In this document: positions 53,556 through 61,681 of the stretch, one piece after another | Numbering within the stretch: the first letter of the stretch is position 1 | Layout: every line of letters starts with the position of its first letter | Assembly (NCBI RefSeq): GCF_000582685.1 | Contig: NZ_KK073768.1 | Span: 3,155,403-3,219,402, forward strand | Length of the DNA stretch: 64,000 bases | Direction of reading: 5' to 3' | From: [Scytonema hofmanni] UTEX 2349 | GTDB taxonomy: Bacteria; Cyanobacteriota; Cyanobacteriia; Cyanobacteriales; Nostocaceae | Position numbers and translations under genes: made by a program | The notes under the pieces: generated by a model | What the model saw: the letters and a program-made list of their open reading frames with translations, nothing else | Told to the model about the DNA's origin: nothing | Database searches by the model: none

Positions 53556-55148
53556 TTATGCAATCCTCTGCTCCAGGTAATCAGCTATACGTTGATTAAC
53601 TTCTTTAAATAATCTTCGACCTTTAGCTAATTTGTCTTGCTCTTTGAGAAATTCCAGAAAACTTAGATGATAAATCTTATAGTAAGTTGGTTTTTCATTT
53701 TTACTATCTTTTTCTGTTATATATTCCACCCAATCATCTAAAACCAATTTCACTTCATATTCATCCTGCTCAAGAATTTCCGCAATCATGTTTAAAGATA
53801 TGGGTTCACCTCTTTCTACTAACATATACAGAATTTTTACTTTCATTTCATTGGATTCATTTTCCATATCCATCCGCAGCCAATGAACTTTATAATAGTC
53901 TTTCAGACCTTGTGGTAATCCCTGTAATGTCAAATCACTATATTCTCCTTCAGCAATCCAAGGTAATACATAACGCAAATACATGAAATTATTTTCACTC
54001 TTAGCCGCTACTTCTTGAATAAAGTTATGTTCAGAAATATTGCGGTCTGCAATCCATTTTTTCAACTTATCTTTATAGTCTTTATCAGCACTGAGAAACA
54101 AGTTAAGATACTCTTTTACATCTTCTGCACTAAAATTTTTATATTCATCTTTTCTTAAATCCAATTCATCTACAGGAGTATCTGGAGACAAAGTTAAACG
54201 TTTTGTTTCTTGATTATAAGGTCGTCTGGTCAGTAAAAAATAGACTCCATCAGGAATATTTTGCGGTAAATCTAAAAGATTACCATTTCCTTCTTGTTCT
54301 ACTTCATCTAGTGCATCAACAACAATGACAAGTTGTTGTCCGTTTAGTTCTTCACTGACTTTTTGCAGTAAAGTTCTTAAATCAGCGTTCTTTGCATTTT
54401 GGAGGGAATAACGCTTAATTAACTGTTGACGAATACTGGCTAAAAACTTTTCTGGCTTGTTGCGTCCTTCTGCGAAAATATTAAAATAACAAGGGTGTCT
54501 CTGAAGTAAAACGTATTTAGCAGCAATGGCACTTTTACCCATCCCTGCATCACCAATCACAGTAAAATAACCCTTTTTTTCCTTGGCAACGAAATCTATA
54601 ATCACCTGAAAAACAAAATCACGACCACAAAATAAACGAGTTTTTTCAGAAATCAAGGCTTTAAATTCTTTGGGATAAACATCTAAATCCCAATCTGGAT
54701 AAGTTTGGTCTGGAGGAATCAGGAATTTTGCAGATGTAGTAGCTTTAGCGACAGAGATAAAAACCTCACCAAATTCCTCTAATTCTGCTGATATATTAAT
54801 GTTAGCTTTGCGTAAATCAGTGTCTAAATCAGTATCTTTATCAATAAAATGGCGGATATATTCTACGAATTTAAACGGAGTATTATTAGTATAAGCATCC
54901 CAAAAAGAATCTTTAGTTCCTTTCTCTCTAAACAAATTTAAAATTGCTTCATGCTTAAATACACCATACTTTACCAGAGTGTAACCATAAACAGTATCAA
55001 CATCATCGGCAATTTGGGTAGGATTGAGTTCTAATTCGTGTAGAATTTTGATAATAGCTTCGTGTTTCTGAGCTTGTTTAATGATTATTTGACCAGCTTG
55101 AGGAGCATATTTACTAATCGCTGAAGTAATGGCGGCAAATTCTATCAT
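53556..55148 (-). CDS. NACHT STAND NTPase, N-terminal half of a split NACHT-WD40 protein
   Basis: The ATG at 55148 gives 530 residues; a TTG at 55160 would add four. An N-terminal helical domain (about 1-150) is followed by the NTPase: FCGRDFVFQVIIDFVAKEKK, P-loop GDAGMGKSAIAAKYV, Walker B LVIVVDALDEVEQ, YFLLTRRPY and a winged helix (MIAEILEQDEYEVKLVLDD). It ends QRIADYLEQRIA just before the WD40 half. In the alternate frame the sequence continues HKMGELATKF, so a single base change would fuse the two. The operon would be transcribed from about 55200. Confidence 0.87.
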   Translation of the reverse strand: MIEFAAITSAISKYAPQAGQIIIKQAQKHEAIIKILHELELNPTQIADDVDTVYGYTLVKYGVFKHEAILNLFREKGTKDSFWDAYTNNTPFKFVEYIRHFIDKDTDLDTDLRKANINISAELEEFGEVFISVAKATTSAKFLIPPDQTYPDWDLDVYPKEFKALISEKTRLFCGRDFVFQVIIDFVAKEKKGYFTVIGDAGMGKSAIAAKYVLLQRHPCYFNIFAEGRNKPEKFLASIRQQLIKRYSLQNAKNADLRTLLQKVSEELNGQQLVIVVDALDEVEQEGNGNLLDLPQNIPDGVYFLLTRRPYNQETKRLTLSPDTPVDELDLRKDEYKNFSAEDVKEYLNLFLSADKDYKDKLKKWIADRNISEHNFIQEVAAKSENNFMYLRYVLPWIAEGEYSDLTLQGLPQGLKDYYKVHWLRMDMENESNEMKVKILYMLVERGEPISLNMIAEILEQDEYEVKLVLDDWVEYITEKDSKNEKPTYYKIYHLSFLEFLKEQDKLAKGRRLFKEVNQRIADYLEQRIA

Positions 55149-55254
55149 GTTTATTACCAAAAATTTAGTATTTTGCTTATGAGTAATATTTTACCAAATT
55201 CCGAAATATTGAATAGTCATCGACCGAATTTAAATATACGTTATCCAGAACCCT

Positions 55255-55284
55255 TGTAAAGACGCGATTAATCGCGTCTCTACA
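55255..55284. repeat. AGACGCGATTAATCGCGTCT palindrome
   Basis: TGTAAAGACGCGATT and AATCGCGTCTCTACA form a nearly perfect hairpin. This palindrome class is dispersed in Nostocales genomes. It lies in the promoter region of the NACHT operon. Confidence 0.8.
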
Positions 55285-55340
55285 TTTTCACCAGATGTCT
55301 AATAGTGATATCAGATCGCATGTTCGTTAAAAGTTGAAAA

Positions 55341-55961
55341 TTAAACAGCTACCAGATTGTTTAGCTGCGATTCACACTCTTGAAAGACATAATTCACAGC
55401 AGCAAATAGTTTATCTAGTTCTTGAATGCTGTAAAAAGTTGCATTTCTAGTAAACACGTTTTTTTCTAACTTACCAAACTGCCAGCGTTCACCATTAGAA
55501 ACAATACCAAAGACAATTATTTCCAGTTCTCCATTAAGTCTTTGCGCTGCAATCATTTCGGCTAAACATTGTGCCCAACCCGTTTCAAAATTATCTTGCT
55601 TTGCTTCGACTAAGATAAAATATGGTTGATCAAATACAACTTTACCCAAAGGAGACCTTTTCGACAGAATATACTCTGGAAAACCTGATAATTTTTCATC
55701 AAAATTGAGCGAGTGATGACTCCATAAAATAAAATTGTTGAGATATTGCTTCCAAACTTCTTTGAGAACTGGATAAATTAAATTTTCACAAATAGCAAAT
55801 TCTGAACTATCAACAACAGCCTCCCGCATCATTAATTCTAAATCTTCTCGAAAATAATTAGAGATATTAAACGCAGTTTCCACAATAAAATTTGCTTCAG
55901 TATAAAAAACCTGAAATGCTTTAATTACTTCACCGATAGTTTTGTAACTACTAAAAGCCAT
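55341..55961 (-). CDS. Putative PD-(D/E)XK-fold protein
   Basis: A 206-residue protein seen widely in cyanobacteria. The middle holds FPEYILSKRSPLGKVVFDQP, followed by YFILVEAKQDNFETGWAQCL, matching the strand-Glu-X-Lys part of restriction-like nucleases; the expected Asp in the first motif is Glu (FPEYIL). Next, AEMIAAQRLNGELEIIVFGIV fits the supporting helix and strand, and NGERWQFGKL the last strand. Nuclease activity is possible but unproven. It is transcribed in the same direction as the NACHT operon and lies 190 bases upstream. Confidence 0.7.
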   Translation of the reverse strand: MAFSSYKTIGEVIKAFQVFYTEANFIVETAFNISNYFREDLELMMREAVVDSSEFAICENLIYPVLKEVWKQYLNNFILWSHHSLNFDEKLSGFPEYILSKRSPLGKVVFDQPYFILVEAKQDNFETGWAQCLAEMIAAQRLNGELEIIVFGIVSNGERWQFGKLEKNVFTRNATFYSIQELDKLFAAVNYVFQECESQLNNLVAV

Positions 55962-55982
55962 ATAAACTCCTATTAAATAACT

Positions 55983-57092
55983 TTACTTAGGCTGATATAA
56001 AGCGTCACCCGTACTCGGATCAAACACAAATAATTGATGCATATCCAATTCTAAAGTCAAGCGATCGCCTGAACGCAAACGCACATCTGCACCCCCTTGC
56101 ACATTTACCAAAACCCCCGGAGAACCAACTAAATCACCCCTAATCAAAGTCTCCCTTCCCAAAGGTTCCACCACCTTCACCTCAACCTCTAACTCTCCTT
56201 CTTGGGGTTCTTGGCGTCTTGGCGGTTCGTTAAGATAAACATATTCCGGACGTATCCCCAAATCAAAACCTTGCCCTTGTTGCGGCTTTAAACTCTGCCT
56301 GATATCATCCGAAACAGGCAACAATTGCCCACCCACATTAAAAGCATTATCCTGAAACAAAGAGGGCAAAATATTCATCGGTGGACTACCTAAAAAAGTC
56401 GCTACCATTCGATTCGCAGGACGTGCATAAATACTTTGCGGATCGCCAATTTGTTGAATTCGTCCTTGATTTAGCACCACAATCTTATCAGCCAAAGTCA
56501 TCGCTTCAACTTGATCGTGAGTCACATAAATCGTCGTAATTCCCAACTTTTGATGTAGCAGCTTCAACTCCGCCCTAGTATCATCTCGCAACTGGGCATC
56601 TAAATTAGATAAAGGTTCATCAAGTAAAAAAACTTGAGGTTGACGAGCGATCGCTCTACCTAATGCTACCCGTTGTTGTTGTCCCCCGGAAAGCTGTTTT
56701 GGTTTGCGATCTAGCAAATGTTCCAGAGAAAGCGATCGCGCTACCGTCAAAACCCTATCTTGAATCGTAGGAGGATCAACTTTCCGCATCTGTAACCCAA
56801 AAGCGATATTTTGCGCTACCGTCATATGCGGATATAGCGCGTAATTTTGGAAAACCATCGCTACATCCCGCTGTCTTGCCGGGATATTGTTTACCAAGCG
56901 ATCGCCAATAAACAATTTACCAGAAGTTGCAGATTCCAAACCAGCGATCGTCCGCAAAATTGTAGACTTACCGCAACCCGATGGTCCCACCAAAACCCAA
57001 AATTCACCATCCGGAATTTCAAAGGAAATATCCTCGACAGCGGTAACGTTGTTAAACCTACGTTTAATGTCTTCTAGACGAACATTTGCCAT
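55983..57092 (-). CDS. ABC transporter ATP-binding protein, MalK/UgpC type
   Basis: The 369-residue protein has Walker A VGPSGCGKSTIL, the Q-loop in VFQNYALYPHMT, signature LSGGQQQRVALGRAI, Walker B VFLLDEPLSNLDA and the H-loop YVTHDQVEAMTLAD. The C-terminal 130 residues form the OB-like TOBE domains of sugar-importer ATPases (GIRPEYVYL, GDRLTLELDMHQLFVFD). In cyanobacteria such ATPases serve several sugar or polyol importers encoded elsewhere. No permease is adjacent. It lies 22 bases upstream of the PD-(D/E)XK gene's start. Confidence 0.95.
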   Translation of the reverse strand: MANVRLEDIKRRFNNVTAVEDISFEIPDGEFWVLVGPSGCGKSTILRTIAGLESATSGKLFIGDRLVNNIPARQRDVAMVFQNYALYPHMTVAQNIAFGLQMRKVDPPTIQDRVLTVARSLSLEHLLDRKPKQLSGGQQQRVALGRAIARQPQVFLLDEPLSNLDAQLRDDTRAELKLLHQKLGITTIYVTHDQVEAMTLADKIVVLNQGRIQQIGDPQSIYARPANRMVATFLGSPPMNILPSLFQDNAFNVGGQLLPVSDDIRQSLKPQQGQGFDLGIRPEYVYLNEPPRRQEPQEGELEVEVKVVEPLGRETLIRGDLVGSPGVLVNVQGGADVRLRSGDRLTLELDMHQLFVFDPSTGDALYQPK

Positions 57093-57221
57093 TGAATTTA
57101 AAAGTGATAATTTTTACTCAAGCAATGCTATAAAATCATAAGATTGAAATTTCAGCATCGCGTAATATTTTGCGTAGCAATCATGCAGCCAATAGTTTTC
57201 CCAGAATAGGAATAGTTTTTG

Positions 57222-57335
57222 TAGCAATCCTATCTGGATTCATTAAAAAATACTTTGGAAAAACGAACCACAGAGACGCAGAGAACGCGGAGGAAGAGGA
57301 AACAGAGAGTTTCACGCTTTTGTTTAGGATTGCTA
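57222..57335. mobile_element. 114-bp element with 11-bp terminal inverted repeats
   Basis: TAGCAATCCTA (57222-57232) and its exact complement (57325-57335) bound a non-coding interior with a CCACAGAGACGCAGAG-type segment, a sequence often seen dispersed in cyanobacterial genomes. It ends seven bases from the point where the hicA remnant loses similarity, so it likely contributed to the break. Confidence 0.65.
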
Positions 57336-57342
57336 TATTTTA

Positions 57343-57420
57343 TTGACGCACCACTTAAAAGCCTACTTTTTCCAAAGTGCTAATAATTGCGTGTCCCTTT
57401 AAAGTTGGTAGTTTTGGCAT
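57343..57420 (-). pseudogene. hicA: Truncated hicA toxin with in-frame stop
   Basis: On the minus strand the frame reads MPKLPTLKGHAIISTLEKVG, then F, a TAA stop (57355-57357), and VVRQ before the similarity ends. HicA proteins continue as GFxVVRQKGSHVxxxH for about 40 more residues. So one codon (probably AAA) became a stop and the rest was replaced by the element at 57222-57335. The catalytic His of HicA is absent. Confidence 0.72.
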
Positions 57421-57641
57421 CAAATAAGTACTTTTTGAATTCCGACAAATTTCGGTATATTTTCATCACTTTCGACTTCCAAACATAATTCAATTACTTC
57501 TTTCATATTCACCATCAACTCGTCTATTGTTTCTCCTTGGCTATAACAAGCTTTTAGATAAGGAACTTCCCCAATATAATATCCATCTTCGTCACGCTCA
57601 ATGATGATGTAAAATTCGCGTTTGCTGGTATTTATCGTCAT
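57420..57641 (-). CDS. hicB: HicB-family antitoxin, orphaned
   Basis: The 73-residue protein has the HicB fold: REFYIIIERDEDGYYIGEVP, then the conserved LKACYSQGETIDELMVNMKE and VIELCLE. The stop TGA overlaps the hicA start as ATGA. It is short for a HicB since it lacks a DNA-binding tail, as in many small HicB antitoxins. Its toxin partner is a remnant, so the protein is probably an orphan relic. Confidence 0.85.
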   Translation of the reverse strand: MTINTSKREFYIIIERDEDGYYIGEVPYLKACYSQGETIDELMVNMKEVIELCLEVESDENIPKFVGIQKVLI

Positions 57642-57659
57642 AGTTGTATTTACCCGTGT

Positions 57660-58382
57660 TTATTTTGTATTAGTCCAAGCTGGATGAGAAAATAAAGAAG
57701 CAATTACACGCACCCCGCGCAATTGATTGGAAAGTGGTAAATGACCTTTGGGTGCGCTTAAATCCCAGGTAAATTCGTTGGGATAACGTGTCCAATTGTT
57801 ACCATTTTTCCAGCCAATTTTTGACCAAAAGTTCTCCCAATTTTTACTTAATCCTAACCAAATTTCTCGCTGGACTGAAAAGCCAAATTTGCCTTCCGAG
57901 TGAACTAACCACAGATGATTAATCGTTTGTAAGTCAGTGGTGGGAAAATTTTCTACCTCGGTAAAATACAACCATTTTCTTTGAACAGCCGTCGATCCTG
58001 CGACTTCACACATTTTTTGCAAAGTCAAGCGATCTGCTGCTTGAAAGTCTTGGACGGCAAGTAGTTGTTGCAAAGAATTGTAATCAATCCCGCACTCCGA
58101 TTTTAGAGGTACAATTCCCTCAGGGAAATAGGAGAGCAGAAATTCTTTTGCCTTAGGTGCATTAGACTTGTAGAGGACTTGGTAGGCATTGCCATCAATC
58201 CAAGTCGCTTTAGTCTCACGACGTTTTAGTAAAAACTCCGTCAATGCGTGCAATCCTTCATCACCGAAGTCTGATAGCTGTAGAATCAGTTGTTGTTGGA
58301 CAGCAATAGACCCAGCGATTAACTGTTGAAGGAGAAAGTCGATGTCATTAGCAGTGCCTGGTACAATCATTGGGTTTGTCAT
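57660..58382 (-). CDS. gun4: GUN4 family tetrapyrrole-binding protein
   Basis: From the ATG at 58382 the protein has 240 residues, the usual Gun4 length in cyanobacteria; further in-frame ATG codons upstream to 58439 would add 19. The N-terminal helical repeat domain (DIDFLLQQLIAGSIAVQQQL) precedes the GUN4 core: RKWLYFTEVENFPTTDLQTI, NHLWLVHSEGKFGFSVQREI, WTRYPNEFTWDLSAPKGHLP and LSNQLRGVRVIASLF. GUN4 binds porphyrins and stimulates magnesium chelatase in chlorophyll synthesis. It is divergent from icd. Confidence 0.92.
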   Translation of the reverse strand: MTNPMIVPGTANDIDFLLQQLIAGSIAVQQQLILQLSDFGDEGLHALTEFLLKRRETKATWIDGNAYQVLYKSNAPKAKEFLLSYFPEGIVPLKSECGIDYNSLQQLLAVQDFQAADRLTLQKMCEVAGSTAVQRKWLYFTEVENFPTTDLQTINHLWLVHSEGKFGFSVQREIWLGLSKNWENFWSKIGWKNGNNWTRYPNEFTWDLSAPKGHLPLSNQLRGVRVIASLFSHPAWTNTK

Positions 58383-58670
58383 GCCATTAAGGAGTGTTAG
58401 CGTAATAGAGCGAACAAGCGATCGCATTGCCCCGTGCATTCTGTAAGCTGAAGCATTGATAGCGAAATGTAGTTTACTATTTTTGAGCGCACAAAAAGCA
58501 ATGCTTTGACCGAATCCCTTACCTTTTTTCCCAATACTTTACATCGGGAATAAAGTAAAATTTTGCGCTTCATAAATTGGTGAAAACAAGACACAGTAAC
58601 ATCTGCCAGAATTCCAAAGAACCATTTTCTCACTTGGAGTGGCAGCGTATCTATTAGGAGTGTGTAATAT

Positions 58671-60092
58671 ATGTACGACAAGATTACCCCCCCCACAACC
58701 GGAGCAAAAATTTCCTTTTCTAACACTGAACCGATTGTGCCTGATAATCCAATTATCCCTTTTATTCGCGGCGATGGCACAGGAATAGATATTTGGCCCG
58801 CAGCTCAAAAGGTACTTGATGCTGCGGTAGAGGTAGCATACAAAGGTACGCGAAAAATTAGCTGGTTTAAGGTTTACGCTGGTGATGAAGCTTGCGAATT
58901 ATACGGAACATACCAGTATTTACCCGAAGATACCCTCACAGCGATTAAAGAATATGGGGTGGCGATCAAGGGACCTTTGACAACTCCCATTGGCGGCGGA
59001 ATTCGTTCTTTAAACGTGGCATTGCGCCAAATATTTGACCTTTACGCTTGTGTGCGTCCTTGCCGTTATTATGCTGGTACTCCCTCACCGCACAAAAATC
59101 CTGAAAAACTTGATGTGATTGTTTATCGGGAGAATACGGAGGATATTTATTTGGGGATTGAGTGGAAACAAGGAAGCGAAATAGGCGATCGCCTGATCAA
59201 AATCCTCAACGAAGAATTGATCCCCGCTACCCCAGAACACGGTAAAAAGCGAATTCCCCTCGATTCGGGTATTGGCATCAAACCCATCAGCAAAAAGGGT
59301 TCTCAGCGCCTTGTACGTCGTGCCATGAAACACGCCTTGCTTTTGCCGAAAAATAAGCAAATGGTGACTTTGGTGCATAAAGGCAACATTATGAAGTACA
59401 CCGAAGGCGCTTTTCGTGATTGGGGTTATGAATTAGTAGAGAGCGAGTTTCGCAACGAGTGTGTCACTGAGCGGGAATCTTGGATTTTGAGCAATAAAGA
59501 GAAAAATCCCAACATCAGCTTAGAAGAAAATGCCCGGATGATCGATCCTGGTTATGATGGTTTGACTGAAGAGAAGAAAGAGCAAATTGTCAAGGAAGTT
59601 GAAACAGTTCTTAATGAAATTTGGGAAAGTCACGGCAGCGGCAAGTGGAAAGATAAAGTGATGGTGAACGATCGCATTGCTGACAGTATTTTTCAACAAA
59701 TCCAAACTCGACCAGATGAGTACTCGATTTTGGCGACAATGAACTTGAATGGCGATTATTTATCTGATGCAGCAGCAGCGATCGTTGGGGGATTGGGAAT
59801 GGGACCTGGGGCAAATATTGGCGATAGCTGTGCGATATTTGAAGCTACCCACGGTACTGCACCAAAACACGCCGGTTTGGATCGAATTAATCCCGGTTCG
59901 GTGATTTTGTCAGGGGTGATGATGTTGGAATATATGGGTTGGCAAGAAGCAGCGGACTTGATTAAGAAGGGATTGGGGAATGCGATCGCCCAAAGTCAAG
60001 TTACCTATGATTTAGCACGGATGCTAGAACCCCCGGTTGAACCGTTGAAGTGTTCCGAGTTTGCCGAAGCAATAATTAAGCAGTTTAAATAG
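58671..60092 (+). CDS. icd: NADP-dependent isocitrate dehydrogenase
   Basis: The 473-residue enzyme converts isocitrate to 2-oxoglutarate, the last step of the oxidative branch that feeds nitrogen assimilation in cyanobacteria. Landmarks are PFIRGDGTGIDIWPAAQ near the N-terminus, KGPLTTPIGGGIRSLNVALR (with the substrate Ser/Arg residues), the YRENTEDIYLGIEW segment, NDRIADSIFQQIQ with the metal-binding Asp, and ATHGTAPKHAGLDRINPGSV for NADP binding. Length matches the cyanobacterial form, which has an insertion relative to E. coli. Its last 37 codons are partly duplicated near 61026-61460. Confidence 0.97.
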   Translation: MYDKITPPTTGAKISFSNTEPIVPDNPIIPFIRGDGTGIDIWPAAQKVLDAAVEVAYKGTRKISWFKVYAGDEACELYGTYQYLPEDTLTAIKEYGVAIKGPLTTPIGGGIRSLNVALRQIFDLYACVRPCRYYAGTPSPHKNPEKLDVIVYRENTEDIYLGIEWKQGSEIGDRLIKILNEELIPATPEHGKKRIPLDSGIGIKPISKKGSQRLVRRAMKHALLLPKNKQMVTLVHKGNIMKYTEGAFRDWGYELVESEFRNECVTERESWILSNKEKNPNISLEENARMIDPGYDGLTEEKKEQIVKEVETVLNEIWESHGSGKWKDKVMVNDRIADSIFQQIQTRPDEYSILATMNLNGDYLSDAAAAIVGGLGMGPGANIGDSCAIFEATHGTAPKHAGLDRINPGSVILSGVMMLEYMGWQEAADLIKKGLGNAIAQSQVTYDLARMLEPPVEPLKCSEFAEAIIKQFK

Positions 60093-60220
60093 CCCTCAGA
60101 CTGGAAGTCTGGACGCCACATGCTTCTCCCAAGGGGAGACGCTGCGCGAACAAGCCGGGAAACCCGTCCAACGCAGTGGCTCGGCTACAAGAACAAAGCC
60201 CGCGAAGGCGGGCTATTAAT
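60093..60220. repeat. Composite palindrome: one repeat inserted in another
   Basis: The outer repeat has arms CCCTCAGACTGGAAGTCTGG on the left and ACAAAGCCCGCGAAGGCGGG on the right, which together match the uninterrupted block at 49828-49880 in inverse orientation. Between them sits an inner repeat from ACGCCACATGC to GCAGTGGCTCGGC. The inner repeat recurs at 61481-61552 and, with a different core, at 9487-9538. Confidence 0.75.
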
Positions 60221-60258
60221 TTGGTAGGGTGCGTTATGCTTTGCCATAACACACTTTT

Positions 60259-60534
60259 TTACTCACTATTATTAACGTCTGGCTGTTCATCAGTTGCTTC
60301 ATTTGCTGATTGTTCAGGAGGTTTTTCTTGGGACATACTATCTAATAAACCAGCAGTTTTTAGCAGATTTCTAAGCAAACCTATTTTCAAGTCTTTATTA
60401 CCGTGAATTGGTATAGAAATTCGCGATAAAATTCCAGGTTTGCCATAAATATGATGACTACCTTGAACTCGCAATAATATCCAACCGTTAGCTTCTAAGA
60501 GCTTTGCTAACTTTTTGCCAGACATCGAGTTCAT
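60259..60534 (-). CDS. hicA: HicA-type mRNA interferase toxin with C-terminal tail
   Basis: The 91-residue protein begins MNSMSGKKLAKLLEANGWIL and contains LRVQGSHHIYGKPG, the HicA core with the catalytic His in GSHHIY, followed by SRISIPIHGNKDLKIGLLRN. HicA proteins average 60-80 residues; here a polar 25-residue tail (EKPPEQSANEATDEQ) is added. An ATG at 60525 (MSGKK) is possible. The start overlaps the hicB stop by four bases. Confidence 0.87.
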   Translation of the reverse strand: MNSMSGKKLAKLLEANGWILLRVQGSHHIYGKPGILSRISIPIHGNKDLKIGLLRNLLKTAGLLDSMSQEKPPEQSANEATDEQPDVNNSE

Positions 60535-60734
60535 ACGGCAATTTCTATAATTCTAGATTGATCGGTCGTTTCCAGATTTTCAATATCAACGGATAAACAA
60601 CCTTCTACAGCTTCATAAATATTCTGTAGCAATTCTTCAAAAGTCTCTCCTTGAGTGGCACAACCTGGAATAGCAGGCACTTCAGCCCAATATCCGCCTT
60701 CTTCAGCCTCATGAATGATAACTTTAAGTTTCAT
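60531..60734 (-). CDS. hicB: HicB-family antitoxin
   Basis: The 67-residue protein starts MKLKVIIHEAEEGGYWAEVP and continues AIPGCATQGETFEELLQNIY, the standard HicB fold. GGAGG is 11 bases before this ATG; an ATG three codons upstream (60743) is only two bases from GGAGG, so the start is not certain. Antitoxin and toxin are translationally coupled and this copy appears intact. Confidence 0.87.
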   Translation of the reverse strand: MKLKVIIHEAEEGGYWAEVPAIPGCATQGETFEELLQNIYEAVEGCLSVDIENLETTDQSRIIEIAV

Positions 60735-60806
60735 TTCCGGCATTACCTCCACTAAATGTGCAAATTGATATAACAAAGTTTTACAAATGATAAACCTCTA
60801 TCTTAG

Positions 60807-60929
60807 TCTGGTGGTAAGCTACTGGTAAGGATGCCAAAATCTCTGCATCGTCGTTTGGCTGAGACTGCTGAAAATGAAGGTGTAAGTCTTAATCAGTATA
60901 TTGTGTCTTTATTGAGTGCAGCGGTGTAA
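60807..60929 (+). pseudogene. C-terminal remnant of a second HicB-like antitoxin
   Basis: A frame without a proper start reads SGGKLLVRMPKSLHRRLAET followed by AENEGVSLNQYIVSLLSAAV and a stop. This is the ribbon-helix-helix tail of HicB_2-type antitoxins (GKLLVRMPKSLHRxLAExAExEGVSLNQYxVxLL). The N-terminal HicB fold is absent upstream. It is on the opposite strand to the intact hicBA pair and only 31 bases beyond its start. Confidence 0.65.
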
Positions 60930-61046
60930 GTGATGTTGAGAAATGGCAATGCTTGGGGCAAGAAGCTTTTGTTTAAGGCATTTGGTAGTTGTGGGAATGT
61001 GTAGACGCGGAGCGACTTGTCGCAAGCGATCGCCCAAAGTCAAGTT

Positions 61047-61149
61047 ATATCATGTTCGTTTAATTAACAGTAATAAAAACCTACCTACCGTCGTAGAGAC
61101 GTTCCGCCGGAACGTCTTTACATTATAAGTAATTTATCGGACATGATAT
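61047..61149. mobile_element. 103-bp element with terminal inverted repeats, inserted in the icd duplicate
   Basis: ATATCATGTTCG (61047-61058) and CGGACATGATAT (61138-61149) are inverted repeats with one mismatch. The interior has an AGACGTTCCGCCGG/AACGTCTTT hairpin, the same kind of hairpin that was the target of the element at 1954. TTA occurs on both sides and may be the target duplication. Confidence 0.65.
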
Positions 61150-61370
61150 TACCAAGAAGGGGAAAAGGGGAAAGGGTAAGGGGTAAAGGAAGAAGAAAAA
61201 ACTTTTCCCCACATGGTATAAAGCCCCTATTTTTAAATATGGACACATATAAAGGAAGATTTTACCAGACACGTAGTGCGATAAAAATCAGCGTCCCGGA
61301 AGTGAAACCCCTATTTTTAAATATGGGGTTCCTTTTCCCCTTTCCCCTTTCCCCTTTCCCCCTCCTTCTC
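61150..61370. other. GGGGAAAA-rich low-complexity segment
   Basis: Runs of AAGGGGAAAAGGGG at the left and CTTTTCCCCTTTCCCC at the right are inverted relatives that could pair over about 150 bases. CCCCTATTTTTAAATATGG occurs twice (about 61227 and 61309). No gene is visible. Confidence 0.6.
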
Positions 61371-61681
61371 ATTTATGATTTAGCGCGGATGCTAGAACCG
61401 CCGGTTGAAGCCTTGAAGTGTTCCGAGTTTGCCGAAGCGATAATTAAGCAGTTTAAATAGCCCTCAGACTGGAAGTCTGGACGCCACATGCTTCAAGGGT
61501 TCGGGGAGACGCTGCGCGAACAAGCCGGGAAACCCGTCCAACGCAGTGGCTCAAATTTCATTCCCTCACCGCTAATCGTAAAATTTGTGAGAGTGAAAAG
61601 TTAAATTTTATAATTATTCGGGAATACTAAGCTATTAAACCTTAGAACCATATCGGGTTTTGGATATTTGAAGGCTCACTT

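Larger units (their letters stand above)
61026..61552 (+). pseudogene. Interrupted duplicate of the icd 3' end and its downstream repeat
   Basis: 61026-61047 copies 59982-60003 of icd, starting at a HIP1 site. The copy resumes at 61371 with TATGATTTAGC and runs through LARMLEPPVEALKCSEFAEA, IIKQFK, the stop, and the repeat to 61552, matching icd 60003-60182. A few substitutions separate the copies (for example CCGCCGGTTGAAGCC against CCCCCGGTTGAACCG). Between the two parts lie a terminal-repeat element and a GGGGAAAA-rich segment. Confidence 0.85.

Noticed and set aside
58397..58808. Minus-strand frames between gun4 and icd
   Set aside because: They overlap the icd start and promoter region, in frames without family resemblance.
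61143..61460. 105-codon frame ending in the icd C-terminus
   Set aside because: It joins the GGGGAAAA-rich insert to the duplicated icd tail by chance; it is not an independent gene.
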